A stretch of 64,000 bases of DNA, taken from an uncultured Desulfovibrionaceae bacterium. GTDB lineage: Bacteria > Desulfobacterota > Desulfovibrionia > Desulfovibrionales > Desulfovibrionaceae. The position numbers were made by a program, and so were the translations under genes. The stretch lies in assembly GCA_949741925.1 (NCBI GenBank), contig CATJOY010000056.1, forward strand, positions 62,001 to 126,000, read 5' to 3'. The notes below the pieces were generated by a model. It did not search any database, was not told where the DNA came from, and worked only from the letters and a program-made list of their open reading frames with translations. Numbering within the stretch: position 1 is the stretch's first letter; each line of letters begins with the position of its first letter. Shown here in pieces: positions 9,017 to 17,666 of the stretch.

Positions 9017-9338
9017 CGGTTCCCGAAAGGGAGGCTCCACACTCCTTTTGTTCCTGCAAAAATATTTCTCTCCGGCAAAGAAGACGGAAAAAACGAGCGA
9101 AGGCGGTAGGCATCCGCCAAGCTCGTTTTTTCTATTTGATGCCCTCAGGGGCAAAAAAGCGGCCCGGCAGCAGCAAGGTATTGGGATACTCCCTCGAGGC
9201 AACGCCTATCTCCCGGCCTCTGTTTTTTGCTGCCTGCTCCATACGCCCATCCGGCCCCGCGAGCCATCGCCCCTGTTCCCCGGCCGCATAGGGCGTATTC
9301 CCGAGGCAACGGCCTTACGCATAGGATCGAAAATCGCC
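9017..9338. other. Intergenic region between convergent tyrS and HAD gene
   Basis: 322 bases with the tyrS terminator (9088-9132) and, further on, the loosely complementary segments GGCAGCAGCAA near 9167 and TTTTTTGCTGCCTGC near 9223. No coding signal is seen. Confidence 0.5.
9088..9132 (+). terminator. tyrS rho-independent terminator
   Basis: A compound stem, AAAAAACGAGC with GCTCGTTTTTT, encloses a second stem GGCGG/CCGCC. The 3' arm runs into six T. It lies 70 bases beyond the tyrS stop, and the flanking A-run makes it potentially bidirectional for the converging HAD gene. Confidence 0.85.
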
Positions 9339-10004
9339 CTATGCCAACAAAAAGGCTCCAAGTTCCCGGACTGTCGGAATCAAAAAATCAGCTCCGGCAG
9401 CCTCAAGTTCCTTCCGGCCGCCGTAGCCGTACAGCACTCCGGCGCACGCCATGCCCACGGCATGGGCTCCTTCCACGTCATGGCTCCTGTCACCCACCAT
9501 GATGCAGGCGGCCTTATCCGGAGCGCCGACATGGGCGTGGGCGTAGCGCAGGATATCAGTCTTGCTGTTCCGTTTGCCGTTCATTTCCGCCGCGCCGACA
9601 AAGCTGAAATAGTCGGAGAGATTAAAAAGCCGCAGGATCTTATCGGCAAAGTAATCGGGCTTGGCCGTGGCCAGTATCAAGGTTTTCCCGGCCGCCTGGA
9701 GCTGCCGGAGCATTTCCGGTATCCCTTTGTAGGGCCGGTTTTCCTTATAACCAATCTTCCGGTAATAATCCCGGTAGCTTTCCACAGCCCGGGTGACGGT
9801 CTCTTCATCAAAGCCGTAGGCATTTCTGAAACAATCCCGGATGGGCGGCCCGATAAAGGCGTTTAACGCTTCGGGGTCAGCCGTGATGCCGAGAGATTGC
9901 AAAGAATACATGTAGCCATTGATAATACCTGGTTTGGAATCAGTGAGGGTACCGTCCAGGTCAAAAAAGATGTGCGTGGCGGAAAATATCTGCGCGTTGA
10001 ACAT
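9339..10004 (-). CDS. HAD-family hydrolase, phosphoglycolate phosphatase-like (second copy)
   Basis: Predicted cytosolic phosphatase of the HAD superfamily. Motif I is IFFDLDGTLTDS near residues 12-23 (nucleophile Asp), motif II ILATAKPD near 110-117, motif IV MVGDRSHDVEGA near 165-176. DLDGTLTDSKPGIINGYMYSL and GPPIRDCF resemble the PgmB/Gph subgroup often annotated as 5'-nucleotidase-like. The ATG at 10004 gives a normal 221-residue protein; the frame continues open far upstream, across the divergently transcribed dgkA, but that part is not conserved. SD is weak (GGGAAGA). It is only distantly similar to the HAD enzyme at 246-908, so it is a separate paralogue rather than a recent duplicate. 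Confidence 0.82.
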   Translation of the reverse strand: MFNAQIFSATHIFFDLDGTLTDSKPGIINGYMYSLQSLGITADPEALNAFIGPPIRDCFRNAYGFDEETVTRAVESYRDYYRKIGYKENRPYKGIPEMLRQLQAAGKTLILATAKPDYFADKILRLFNLSDYFSFVGAAEMNGKRNSKTDILRYAHAHVGAPDKAACIMVGDRSHDVEGAHAVGMACAGVLYGYGGRKELEAAGADFLIPTVRELGAFLLA

Positions 10005-10145
10005 AAAAAGTCTTCCCAAGGCCTCAGCGAGCCGGTAAAAGAGTGTCGGCGGCATTGCACCCGCCTTACAAACCAGGAAAACAGGCCCGGCGCAAGCTTT
10101 TTCCGGCAGGAACAGATCCACTGCGCGCCGCGCCCGGGAGACGTT

Positions 10146-10511
10146 ATGCTCAACTTCCGTCATCTGGCCGGAGCGACCCGGTATTCTTTTTCCGGACTCC
10201 AACGGGCCTGGAAAGGAGAACAGGCTTTTCGTCATGAAGTCCTGGTGCTGGGGTTGATCATCATACTGCTGTTCGTGCTCCGGCCCGGTCCGGCCTGGTC
10301 GGCCGGCCTTCTCGCCGCCTGGATATGCGTCATGATTGTAGAACTGCTGAACTCCGCTCTGGAAGAGGCCTTTGATCTTTCCTCGCCTGAATACAACATC
10401 CATGTCAAACACGGTAAAGATATGGCCTCGGCAGCGGTTTTTTTGGGCGTCATACTCAATATCCTGCTCTGGTTTTTCATGCTCTGGGATGGTTTCCGGA
10501 GCCAACCCTAA
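10146..10511 (+). CDS. dgkA: Diacylglycerol kinase
   Basis: Small integral-membrane kinase that phosphorylates diacylglycerol (or undecaprenol in some bacteria) with ATP, recycling lipid released during envelope glycan synthesis. The signature ELLNSALEEAFDL lies at residues 66-78 and GKDMASAAVFL at 90-100, with three membrane helices in 121 residues, the standard DgkA size. ATG 10146 is preceded by GGGAG five bases upstream. The frame is open upstream but overlaps the HAD gene in antisense. The nitroreductase gene begins 17 bases downstream, so dgkA, nitroreductase and the YbaK gene probably form one transcript. Confidence 0.92.
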   Translation: MLNFRHLAGATRYSFSGLQRAWKGEQAFRHEVLVLGLIIILLFVLRPGPAWSAGLLAAWICVMIVELLNSALEEAFDLSSPEYNIHVKHGKDMASAAVFLGVILNILLWFFMLWDGFRSQP

Positions 10512-10528
10512 CGCCAAGGAGACATATC

Positions 10529-11113
10529 ATGTCTTTCAAGGAACTTGTGGCCAAGGCGCGGACCTACCGCCGCTTTCAGGAAGAAAAAACCGTCAGCATG
10601 GATTTCTTGACAGATATTATTGATACAGTGCGTCTCGTTTCCAGCGGCCAGAACCGGCAGCCCCTGCGCTACGCGGTCTCCAACCAGCGGGCGATGAATG
10701 CCCGAATATTCGAACAGTTGGCCTGGGCGGGCCAATATAAAGATTGGAAAGGCCCCGCCGAAGGAGAACGGCCTGCCGCGTATATCGTTATTGGGGGGGA
10801 TACGGATGCGCCCCGCTTTCACCAGGTTGACCACGGCATCGCCGCCCAAACCATCCAACTTGCCCTGGCCGACGCAGGACTCGGCTGCTGCATGATTCAC
10901 AGCGTGAATGCCAAAGCTGTGCATGAGCTGGTCGGCTTTCCGGAACATATTACAGTGCTGATGGTCATAGCCATCGGCTACCCTGGCGAAACCGTTATTT
11001 TGGAAGAGATCGGAGCGGATGGCGCCACGGCCTATTGGCGCGACGCTGCAATGGGGCACCATGTGCCCAAACGGCTCTTGAATCAGGTGCTTGCGGCCAG
11101 GTTCGAGGAGTAA
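10529..11113 (+). CDS. Nitroreductase-family flavoenzyme
   Basis: Predicted cytosolic FMN-dependent oxidoreductase, 194 residues. ARTYRRFQEEK near residues 10-20 is the N-terminal FMN phosphate contact, SSGQNRQPLRYAVS at about 38-51 is the substrate/FMN loop, and GIAAQTIQLALADAGLGCC at about 108-126 is the conserved helix followed by the glycine-rich turn. AAGGAG lies about eight bases before the ATG. Members reduce nitro compounds, quinones or flavins; the physiological substrate cannot be read from sequence. It sits between dgkA and a YbaK-type deacylase with short gaps (17 and 8 bases). Confidence 0.88.
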   Translation: MSFKELVAKARTYRRFQEEKTVSMDFLTDIIDTVRLVSSGQNRQPLRYAVSNQRAMNARIFEQLAWAGQYKDWKGPAEGERPAAYIVIGGDTDAPRFHQVDHGIAAQTIQLALADAGLGCCMIHSVNAKAVHELVGFPEHITVLMVIAIGYPGETVILEEIGADGATAYWRDAAMGHHVPKRLLNQVLAARFEE

Positions 11114-11121
11114 CGGGAGCC

Positions 11122-11616
11122 ATGAAAAAGGTCCAGAAAACGAATGCCGCGCGTCTGCTCGATAGGCTGGGCGCGGCCTATGACATCGTATCGTACGAGG
11201 TGGATGAGCAGGATCTCAGCGCCACGCATTTGGCCCGCCAGCTCGACGAAGACCCCGCCAGGGTATTCAAAACCCTGGTGCTGTGCGGCGACAAAAACGG
11301 CCATCTGGTCTGCGTTATTCCGGGCGACAGCGAGCTGGATCTAAAAAAGGCAGCCGCCGTATCAGGTAACAAACGCTGCACCATGGTGCCCATGAAGGAA
11401 CTTTTTCCCTTGACGGGCTATATCCGGGGCGGCTGTTCGCCCGTGGGCATGAAAAAACACTTTCCCACCTATATTCACACGACGATTAACGAGTACCCAA
11501 CGGTATACGTCAGCGCCGGGCTCAGGGGGCTCCAACTCAAGCTGGCGCCTGTGGATCTGATGCGCGCCTGTGAGGGCACGCTCGTTGACCTGGCCTCAGA
11601 TGCTGTTTCCCCCTAG
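11122..11616 (+). CDS. ybaK: Cys-tRNA(Pro) deacylase, YbaK/EbsC family
   Basis: Predicted trans-editing enzyme that hydrolyses cysteine mischarged onto tRNA-Pro. The 164-residue protein shows the family landmarks: FKTLVLCGDKNGHLVCVIPG (about 49-68), with catalytic-lysine-region FKT, LDLKKAAAVSGNK (about 74-86), and YIRGGCSPVGMKK (about 103-115), which is the GG-SP(V/I)G signature of Cys-specific YbaK. ATG 11122 follows GAGGAG and GGGAG sites and lies eight bases after the nitroreductase stop. A second, more divergent YbaK-domain gene is at 49864-50343. Confidence 0.9.
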   Translation: MKKVQKTNAARLLDRLGAAYDIVSYEVDEQDLSATHLARQLDEDPARVFKTLVLCGDKNGHLVCVIPGDSELDLKKAAAVSGNKRCTMVPMKELFPLTGYIRGGCSPVGMKKHFPTYIHTTINEYPTVYVSAGLRGLQLKLAPVDLMRACEGTLVDLASDAVSP

Positions 11617-12258
11617 GGGGTTTGTATCGCAATACCTTACTGCGTAACAATGTTCTCCCCTGGCAAGGAAGGCCAAAAAAGAGGGCAAAGAGGTCTGGCT
11701 CTAAGCCGGCATCGGTTTTTTCGGCTGACCTTGCCAGGGAAAAAAGCTGGGCAATAAAAAGGGAGCGTAAGCAGCCCCTCGCAGTCTTCAAAGCGGAGGA
11801 ATCGCCAGACAAAAACGGTATGGCGCCTGACTCCGCTTCCTTTGTTTGCCCGTGGCCGTCTCTCACTAGAAGGATCTTCCCCTACCCCGCCGCGGGCATC
11901 CCCTCAGCTCCCGCGTGGCGGCTCAACCGGCAGCATCTGATAACCGCTTGAGAATGCAGAGACACCGTTCCCCTGCCGGGGGAAGAATCCCCAAAATTTT
12001 CCCTCCGACCCACGACCGGAATCCGGATATTTCTTGAATCCGGAATAAGAGCAGTGTATGAAGGTGTGGGATATTGAAAAATTTAACGTTCCTTTATGGT
12101 TTGAAAGCTCCCCCTTCAGGAAAAAAGGGATTGCCGGCACGGCAAAGCTGCCGAATTTCTTTTCCCTACCGCCGCGCTTCGGGGGAGGAGGAATCCGCGC
12201 GGTTCCCATCCACTGTTGCGGAGTCAATCGGCGGGAGGAGCCGACCGGGGATAAAACC
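11617..12258. other. Long intergenic region with inverted repeat related to 4348-4514
   Basis: 642 bases without a convincing gene. CCCTGGCAAGG at about 11657-11667 is complementary to CCTTGCCAGGG at about 11729-11739, enclosing AGCCG/CGGCT with an inner T6, so a large hairpin can form after the YbaK gene. The same CCCTGGCAAG plus A-rich motif occurs near 4398. Around 12019-12041, TCCGGAT and ATCCGGA flank a short AT-rich segment. The DUF2062 frame is open from 12058, but the first 67 codons look non-coding. Confidence 0.5.
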
Positions 12259-12873
12259 ATGGACAGCCAGCAATCCAAGACCACGCGCCAAACAGCCACC
12301 GCCCCGGAAGCCGCAGAGGGGGCGGGGAGCGCCTCTTTCCGCCGTCCCGGGAGCAAACCGAGCTTTCGCGAACGGCTACGCCCCGGTTCACTAAAAGAAA
12401 GCCTACAACGGTTCATCCGCTTTTGGTATCTGCGTCTTTTGCGCATCAAGGCCACGCCGCACACAATTGCCATGGGGCTTGCCGCCGGGGTTTTTGTGGG
12501 GCTTTTACCAGTGCTGCCCTTCCAAACCATTATTGCCGTGGCCCTCGCCTTTGTGGTTCGCGGCAGCAAGATCGCAGCAGCCCTCGGCACCTGGATATCC
12601 AACCCGCTCAACTGGGTGCCCCTGTACATGCTGTTTTATCATCTGGGGAAAAAGGTCATTCACCTCAATGTGCCGGCCTTTAACCCGCAGCAATTGGAAA
12701 TGGCCCAAATGCTGGATGTGGGCTGGAAGTTTTTCGCCGTCATGATGGCCGGCGGGCTGATCATTGCCCTTCCCTCGGCCATCCTCTCGTATTTTTTAGC
12801 GTATAAAGGCGTGACCTTATACCGTAGGAAAAAAGCCAAGCGGCAAGAGCGCAAACGGTTGCAACAGCCCTGA
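12259..12873 (+). CDS. DUF2062 membrane protein
   Basis: Predicted inner-membrane protein of unknown function with a DUF2062 domain. After a polar, S/T/A-rich N-terminus (about 1-55) come RLLRIKATPHTIAMGLAAG and FVGLLPVLPFQT, the conserved start of the domain, then ISNPLNWVPLYMLFY and two further hydrophobic helices (about residues 65-90, 100-130 and 160-190), ending in a very basic tail (RRKKAKRQERKR). ATG 12259 is supported by GGGGA eight bases upstream and gives 204 residues. It is 52 bases before the MFS transporter and may be co-transcribed with it. Family members sometimes neighbour glycosyltransferases; none is here. Confidence 0.8.
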   Translation: MDSQQSKTTRQTATAPEAAEGAGSASFRRPGSKPSFRERLRPGSLKESLQRFIRFWYLRLLRIKATPHTIAMGLAAGVFVGLLPVLPFQTIIAVALAFVVRGSKIAAALGTWISNPLNWVPLYMLFYHLGKKVIHLNVPAFNPQQLEMAQMLDVGWKFFAVMMAGGLIIALPSAILSYFLAYKGVTLYRRKKAKRQERKRLQQP

Positions 12874-12925
12874 GGCCATCCCGACAGGGCCTGTTCCTTT
12901 TATCAGGGAGAGACAGAGGTTCATT

Positions 12926-14191
12926 GTGCACGATACGCAAACGCTCCCGCCTCCGCCCCCGGGGAATGCCGTCCTTATTACTTCCCCTGCCGAGGTCATG
13001 GGAGACGGCAATGCCCGGAAGGCCTTATGGGGGGCCGCCATTGGCCGCATTATGGCCGGTTTCGATCTTATGGTTCTGGGATTCTTGCTCGCCCCCCTTA
13101 CACAAGGGCTTGATCTCACCCTGGCGGAAAGCGCTTCCCTGGCTACGGCAACCCTGATCGGCTCCGTGCTCGGCGGCATCGGTTTCGGCATGCTGGCTGA
13201 CCGGCGCGGCCGAATCAGCCTGCTTCCCTGGACCATTGTTCTTTTTGCTGTCTCTTCCGGTCTCTGTGCTTTGGCCCAAGGATACGGCGATCTCTTCCTC
13301 TATCGGACTATCGCCGGGTTCGGCCTTGGCGGTGAATACGGTATCGGCATGGCTCTGGTGGTTGCCTCCCGGCCGGCCGCCAAGCGCTCCACCGCCGCGC
13401 TCGATATCGGCCGGCATATCGGCCTGCTGCTCGCCGCCGCGGCGATACCGTTGTTGCTGCCCCGGCTCCGCTGGCGCTGGATGTTTGCCCTGGGCATTCT
13501 CCCTGCAATGCTTGCTTATACCCTCCGCGCTCTCTTCCACGAACCCGAAGTCTTCATGCCGAAGGTTGAGAGTACGTCCCCGGGAGCATTCCTGAAAACA
13601 GCAGGCAAGCAGATAGCCGCCGCGCGACGCCTTTGGGGTCTAGCTCTTCTCTGCTCAGTGCAATACGCCGGATACTACGGAGCGCTTCTCTGGCTGCCCG
13701 GATATCTAACACTGGAACTCGGTTTCGGCCTTGCACAAGCTGCCCTCTGGACTGCCCTCGCTATTGGAGGCATGCTCTGCGGCACCTTTGTCTTCGGGCT
13801 CTTCGCCAAAAAAGCGGGCGGCCGCCCCGCTGTGGTTTGTTCCATGGTCGGCGCGGCGGTGACAGTATCTCTTTATGCTCTGCTCTCCGACCCAGTACCC
13901 CTACTTGCTGTCGGGGCCGCTATGGGCTTCTTCATCCAGGGCATGCTCAGCGGACAAAAGTTCTTAACCCGTACGTTCTTCCCCGAGGCGGCCCACACAA
14001 CCGCTCATAATGCTCTGCTCGCCGTAGGCGCTATCACGGGCAGCTTCGGCCCGGCCATTGTGGGGGGCGTTTGCGCCTGGGTTGGGTTTTCCGCAGCCTT
14101 TGCAACCCTTGCCGCCCTTCTCCTCGTGGGGGTGATCACCACAGTGTTTCTCCTCCCCATGCCGCAAGCTGCCCCGGAGGACCATCCATAA
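12926..14191 (+). CDS. Major facilitator superfamily transporter
   Basis: Twelve-helix inner-membrane secondary transporter, 421 residues, GTG start with AGAGG six bases upstream. The loop between helices 2 and 3 carries GMLADRRGRISLLPW (MFS motif A, about residues 89-103), and GLGGEYGIGMALV near 133-145 is the GGE(Y/W) pattern of the sugar/aromatic-acid:H+ symporter branch. The central loop is short and the C-terminal half repeats the fold. Substrate is not predictable; an organic acid is the best guess from the GGEYG pattern. It follows the DUF2062 gene by 52 bases. Confidence 0.87.
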   Translation: MHDTQTLPPPPPGNAVLITSPAEVMGDGNARKALWGAAIGRIMAGFDLMVLGFLLAPLTQGLDLTLAESASLATATLIGSVLGGIGFGMLADRRGRISLLPWTIVLFAVSSGLCALAQGYGDLFLYRTIAGFGLGGEYGIGMALVVASRPAAKRSTAALDIGRHIGLLLAAAAIPLLLPRLRWRWMFALGILPAMLAYTLRALFHEPEVFMPKVESTSPGAFLKTAGKQIAAARRLWGLALLCSVQYAGYYGALLWLPGYLTLELGFGLAQAALWTALAIGGMLCGTFVFGLFAKKAGGRPAVVCSMVGAAVTVSLYALLSDPVPLLAVGAAMGFFIQGMLSGQKFLTRTFFPEAAHTTAHNALLAVGAITGSFGPAIVGGVCAWVGFSAAFATLAALLLVGVITTVFLLPMPQAAPEDHP

Positions 14192-14428
14192 GGTCCCCGA
14201 GAAAAACAACTTGACGCAGCTCCGGATTAGGGCCAAAGCTATTCGGTTCAGGCTGCACCTACGGCTGTTTCCGCCGGAATGCCCATACAGGCGCTTTCCG
14301 CCGGATTCCCGGAACTCCGTGCCCTAAGAAAGCCCTCGAACGGGAATACACGGGGCGTTGCATTGCGCCTTACCGGAGTTCGCCACGTAACCGGTTCCAA
14401 TAAGGAACCGTCATGCAAGGAGTACGGC

Positions 14429-15142
14429 ATGGTTACTTTTCCCGTCCCGGGCGACCAAACGATGATCGCCGATCAGGCGGCAAAAATGCTGCTTGAAATC
14501 AAGGCTGTTCACTTTTACCAGGAACAGCCCTTTTTTTTCACCTCCGGCTGGGCCAGCCCGGTGTATATTGACTGCCGCAAAATAATTTCCTCCCCCCGCC
14601 TGCGTTCGGCCCTGATCGATTTTGCAGCGGCAACCATCTGCCGCGAAGTAGGCTATGAATCCATCGACTATGTGGCCGGCGGAGAAACCGCCGGCATCCC
14701 CTTTGCCGCTTGGATTTCCGACCGTTTGATGCTGCCCATGCAGTACGTGCGCAAAAAGGCCAAGGGCTTTGGCCGCAATGCCCAGATCGAAGGCGAAGTG
14801 GCAAGCGGGGCCCGTACCCTGTTGGTTGAAGACTTGGCCACAGATGGCCGCAGCAAGGTCAATTTCTGCCAGGCCCTGCGCCAGGCCGGAGCCATTGTGG
14901 ACCACTGCTTTGTGCTCTTTTATTATAACATCTTCCCGCAAAGCCAGGCTCTGTTGGATGAACTCCAGGTCACGCTCCACTACCTGACCACCTGGTGGGA
15001 TGTCTTGAGAGTAGCCAAGGAAAGCGGCCACTTTGAAACCAAGGTTCTGGACGAGGTGGAAAACTTTCTGCACCATCCGGCCCAATGGTCCGCCGCACAC
15101 GGGGGCATTTCCGAATTCGGCGCTCCTGCCCAAAAGGCCTAA
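14429..15142 (+). CDS. pyrE: Orotate phosphoribosyltransferase
   Basis: Cytosolic enzyme of pyrimidine synthesis, converting orotate and PRPP to OMP. The 237-residue protein contains [17 protein letters not shown] (about residues 32-48), the usual substrate loop, and the PRPP motif [12 protein letters not shown] (about 131-142). The motif ends TDG rather than TTG, as in a known variant PyrE branch of alphaproteobacteria and relatives. A hood/loop basic segment [17 protein letters not shown] (about 106-122) precedes it. ATG 14429 has AAGGAG seven bases upstream. Other pyr genes are not in the window. The upstream gap contains several CCGG-rich inverted repeats but no clear attenuator. Confidence 0.88.
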   Translation: MVTFPVPGDQTMIADQAAKMLLEIKAVHFYQEQPFFFTSGWASPVYIDCRKIISSPRLRSALIDFAAATICREVGYESIDYVAGGETAGIPFAAWISDRLMLPMQYVRKKAKGFGRNAQIEGEVASGARTLLVEDLATDGRSKVNFCQALRQAGAIVDHCFVLFYYNIFPQSQALLDELQVTLHYLTTWWDVLRVAKESGHFETKVLDEVENFLHHPAQWSAAHGGISEFGAPAQKA

Positions 15143-15230
15143 GGAGGATCTGAACCCATCGGCCTGATCGCTTCTTGGGGCGGGAGCGTGGAGCATCCTG
15201 CCCCACGCCCGCCTCGGGCGAGGGGCGGGA

Positions 15231-15773
15231 TTGACCATAAGAACCCAAGCGGACATGATCGGCCCCATGGATACTCGGAAAAACCAACCTGATGCGGCAG
15301 CCCCGACATCTCGCGGTTGCTCTCGCCAGGCCCTTGGCGTAGCCGGAGAGAACGCCGCGCTTGTTTTTTTGCAAGGCAAAGGGTTTCGCCTCTTGGAGCG
15401 CAATTGGCGTCCCCAAGGCCTGGCCGCCCGGTTGGAACTCGATCTGGTGGGCGAGCTGAAGAACCTTTTGCTCTTCGTTGAGGTCAAATCCCGCACTTGC
15501 GTTGCCGGAGCCGTTGACGCCCCTACCGGGCAAGGATATTTTCCGGATAAACGGGAGCCGCGATCCGCCTTCACCCCGGCCAAACGCATGCACTTGGTCC
15601 AGGCGGCCCGACATTTTTTGACGGAACGCCGCCTCTGGAGCAAAAGCTGCCGTTTTGACCTGATCTGCGTCAACTTTTATCCGGACGGTTCCCATTACCT
15701 GGAGCATCATGAGCATGTCATCGAGCTTGACACGCCTGTGGGTGGTTGCAACGCCGCTTGGCAACCCTGGTGA
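15231..15773 (+). CDS. yraN: YraN / UPF0102 family nuclease-like protein
   Basis: Predicted cytosolic protein with an endonuclease-like fold of unknown cellular role. The core reads GVAGENAALVFLQGKGF (about 36-52), ELDLVGELKNLLLFVEVKSR (about 69-88; the E...D...VEVKSR residues match the restriction-endonuclease-like catalytic set) and the later FDLICV. The TTG at 15231 has GAGGGG five bases upstream; ATGs at 15255 and 15267 are alternatives, all before the conserved core. Length is up to 180 residues against a usual 120-135 because of a longer N-terminus and C-terminus. Its last 65 bases overlap rsmI. In many Desulfovibrionaceae this gene follows rnhB, which here lies 30 kb away. Confidence 0.85.
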   Translation: MTIRTQADMIGPMDTRKNQPDAAAPTSRGCSRQALGVAGENAALVFLQGKGFRLLERNWRPQGLAARLELDLVGELKNLLLFVEVKSRTCVAGAVDAPTGQGYFPDKREPRSAFTPAKRMHLVQAARHFLTERRLWSKSCRFDLICVNFYPDGSHYLEHHEHVIELDTPVGGCNAAWQPW

Positions 15774-16539
15774 TCTCTCCCCCCGGGCCAGAGAAATTCT
15801 GACAAGCGTTGACTTCATCCTGGCCGAAGATACCAGGCGATCGGGTCTCTTGCTCGCGACTTGCTCAATCAAGGCCAAAAAGCTTATCAGCTTTCACGAC
15901 CACAACGAGGAAAAGCGCCTGCGCGCCGTGCTTGCGGAACTCCGGGCAGGCAAGGTAGCCGCACTCATTTCGGATGCCGGAACGCCCCTCATCTCCGATC
16001 CGGGGTTCACTCTGGTGCGCGCCTGCCGGGAAGAGGGGCTCAAGGTATCGCCGGTCCCGGGGCCTTCAGCGCCCGTGGCGGCGCTCTCGGCCTCGGGCAT
16101 TGCGCCCTTACCCTATGCCTTTCTCGGCTTTCCGCCCCGCAAGCAGCATGAACTGGAATCTTTTTTCTTTCCCTTTGCGAACCTCGCGCTGACGCTGATC
16201 TTTTTTGAACGCAAGGATAGGCTGGCGGATTCCCTGGCTGCGGCCCGGCTGATTTTGGGACCTCGTAACGCCTGCATTGCCCGAGAATTGACCAAAACCT
16301 ACGAGGAATTTATCTTTTTCACCCTGGGCGAGGAACTTCCGGAGTTTCTCGGAGAAATTACCGTCATCGTCGGTCCTCCGCAGGATGTGCGGACGCCGCT
16401 TCCTGAAGTGCTCGCGTTGGCCCGCACGCTACGGGAAGGTGACGAAAAACCCCGGGAAACAGCCCGGCGTCTGCAAGCCAAGGTCCGCGGCTGGACGAGC
16501 AAAGAACTGTATGCTCTGTTGACGGAGCCCGCATCGTGA
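15709..16539 (+). CDS. rsmI: 16S rRNA (cytidine-1402 2'-O)-methyltransferase
   Basis: SAM-dependent enzyme that 2'-O-methylates C1402 in the ribosomal P site. The TP-methylase fold is clear: LWVVATPLGNPGDLSPRA (about 10-27), ILAEDTRRSG (about 37-46), ALISDAGTPLISDPG (about 85-99) and PVPGPSAPVAALSASG (about 114-129), with FFERKDRL later. Length of 276 residues is normal. ATG 15709 has GGAG five bases upstream and lies inside the yraN reading frame, so the two genes overlap by 65 bases in different frames. The stop overlaps the GTG of the EIID gene by four bases. Confidence 0.93.
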   Translation: MSMSSSLTRLWVVATPLGNPGDLSPRAREILTSVDFILAEDTRRSGLLLATCSIKAKKLISFHDHNEEKRLRAVLAELRAGKVAALISDAGTPLISDPGFTLVRACREEGLKVSPVPGPSAPVAALSASGIAPLPYAFLGFPPRKQHELESFFFPFANLALTLIFFERKDRLADSLAAARLILGPRNACIARELTKTYEEFIFFTLGEELPEFLGEITVIVGPPQDVRTPLPEVLALARTLREGDEKPRETARRLQAKVRGWTSKELYALLTEPAS

Positions 16540-17279
16540 ACGCCACGCTCTCCCCGAGCCTTCTGCTGCGTTGCTTTTTGCGCAGCTATTTCGTCTACGC
16601 GGCCTACAACTCGCGGGGGATGCAAAACATTGGCTTTACCTATGCCATCGATCCCGGTTTGCGGGCCATCCACAGATCCCCCGGGGATCTTCTGGCTGCG
16701 CGGGTCCGTTACATCAGGCATTACAACTGCCACCCCTTTTGGACTCCTCTTCTCCTCGGCGTGTTTCTGCATACGGAAGCGGCTATTGCCGCCGGACGTC
16801 TCCACCCCGCGGCCTTTACCGGCATAAAGGACGTGACGATCAACACCCTATCCGCCCTCGGCGATTCTATGTTCGGCGGCACGCTTATAGTGACCTGGGC
16901 GCTCTCCTCAGCCCTGCTTATAAGCCGGGGCCATCCCATGGTCGCCCTTAGCGTGAGCGTCTCTCTATTTATCATGCTTCAGCTTTTCAAGCTGGCGGGG
17001 TTTCTGGCCGGTCTTTCTCGGGGCCTCAGCATTCTTTTCTGGCTACGCAAAATAAATCTTATCAACTGGGCCGATATGCTGAAGCTCATCAATGCTCTTC
17101 TGCTTGTACTTTTTCTCTCACAGGCCTTGCGTCCGGAACTGCGGCCCGGCTTGTGGGTTCTCGCCATGGGGGCTATTATCCTTGCGGCATGGCTGACAAG
17201 TCGTGTACATTTCCCCCGGATTGTTATAGCACTAAGCACGTTCGCCGTGGCCCTAACCTTATATGCCTTCTCCACCTAG
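16536..17279 (+). CDS. PTS system mannose-family EIID component
   Basis: Predicted inner-membrane subunit of a mannose/fructose/sorbose-type phosphotransferase permease. Diagnostic segments are FLRSYFVYAAYNSRGMQNIG (about 14-33), HPFWTPLLLGVFLHTE (about 66-81) and INTLSALGDSMFGGTL (about 101-116, equivalent to the conserved GIGDS motif), followed by four or five hydrophobic helices. It is 247 residues, shorter than the usual 270-300. GTG overlaps the rsmI stop (GTGA). HPr and Enzyme I follow, but no EIIA, EIIB or EIIC gene is in the window; a complete mannose-type system needs them. Function is therefore uncertain: transport with subunits encoded elsewhere, or a regulatory remnant. Confidence 0.85.
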   Translation: MNATLSPSLLLRCFLRSYFVYAAYNSRGMQNIGFTYAIDPGLRAIHRSPGDLLAARVRYIRHYNCHPFWTPLLLGVFLHTEAAIAAGRLHPAAFTGIKDVTINTLSALGDSMFGGTLIVTWALSSALLISRGHPMVALSVSVSLFIMLQLFKLAGFLAGLSRGLSILFWLRKINLINWADMLKLINALLLVLFLSQALRPELRPGLWVLAMGAIILAAWLTSRVHFPRIVIALSTFAVALTLYAFST

Positions 17280-17312
17280 CGACGCCGCAGGCCAACCACA
17301 GCAAGCACTCCT

Positions 17313-17666
17313 ATGCTCGATACCAGCAATAACCGTTTCATTCTGTACGAACCCGAACCGGGCGTCTGTGAAGCCCAGGTGGCCATCGCGGACAGCCTGG
17401 GGCTGCATGCGCGCCCGGCGGCCCTGCTGGCCAGGGCCGCCCAGCAGTTTGAGGCGGAACTTTTTATCAGTGCGGCCGGACAGCGGGCTGACGCTAAAAG
17501 CATCCTGGATATTCTCTCGCTATCGGCAGGCCGCGGTACGGTGCTGTCTCTCCGCGCCGAAGGCAAAGACTGCGCTGCCGCGGTTCGGACCTTAGCCGAG
17601 CTGATTCTGACGCGCTTTCGCGAGGATGAGGATGAAGCCGCCTCTACCGCGGAGGAAGCGCTGTGA
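17313..17666 (+). CDS. ptsH: Phosphocarrier protein HPr
   Basis: Small cytosolic phosphocarrier that accepts phosphate from Enzyme I and passes it to EII proteins. The active-site loop is SLGLHARPAALLA at residues 28-40, with His32 as the phosphorylated residue, and the regulatory-serine helix is DAKSILDIL (Ser63). The 117-residue length is about 30 more than a typical HPr: about 16 extra residues at the N-terminus and an acidic, alanine-rich tail (REDEDEAASTAEEAL). ATG 17313 lies 33 bases after EIID; the stop overlaps the ptsI GTG by four bases. Confidence 0.9.
   Translation: MLDTSNNRFILYEPEPGVCEAQVAIADSLGLHARPAALLARAAQQFEAELFISAAGQRADAKSILDILSLSAGRGTVLSLRAEGKDCAAAVRTLAELILTRFREDEDEAASTAEEAL

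Noticed and set aside
14411-15673. 420-codon minus-strand frame across pyrE and yraN
   Set aside because: Covers two clear plus-strand genes; composition is that of a shadow frame.
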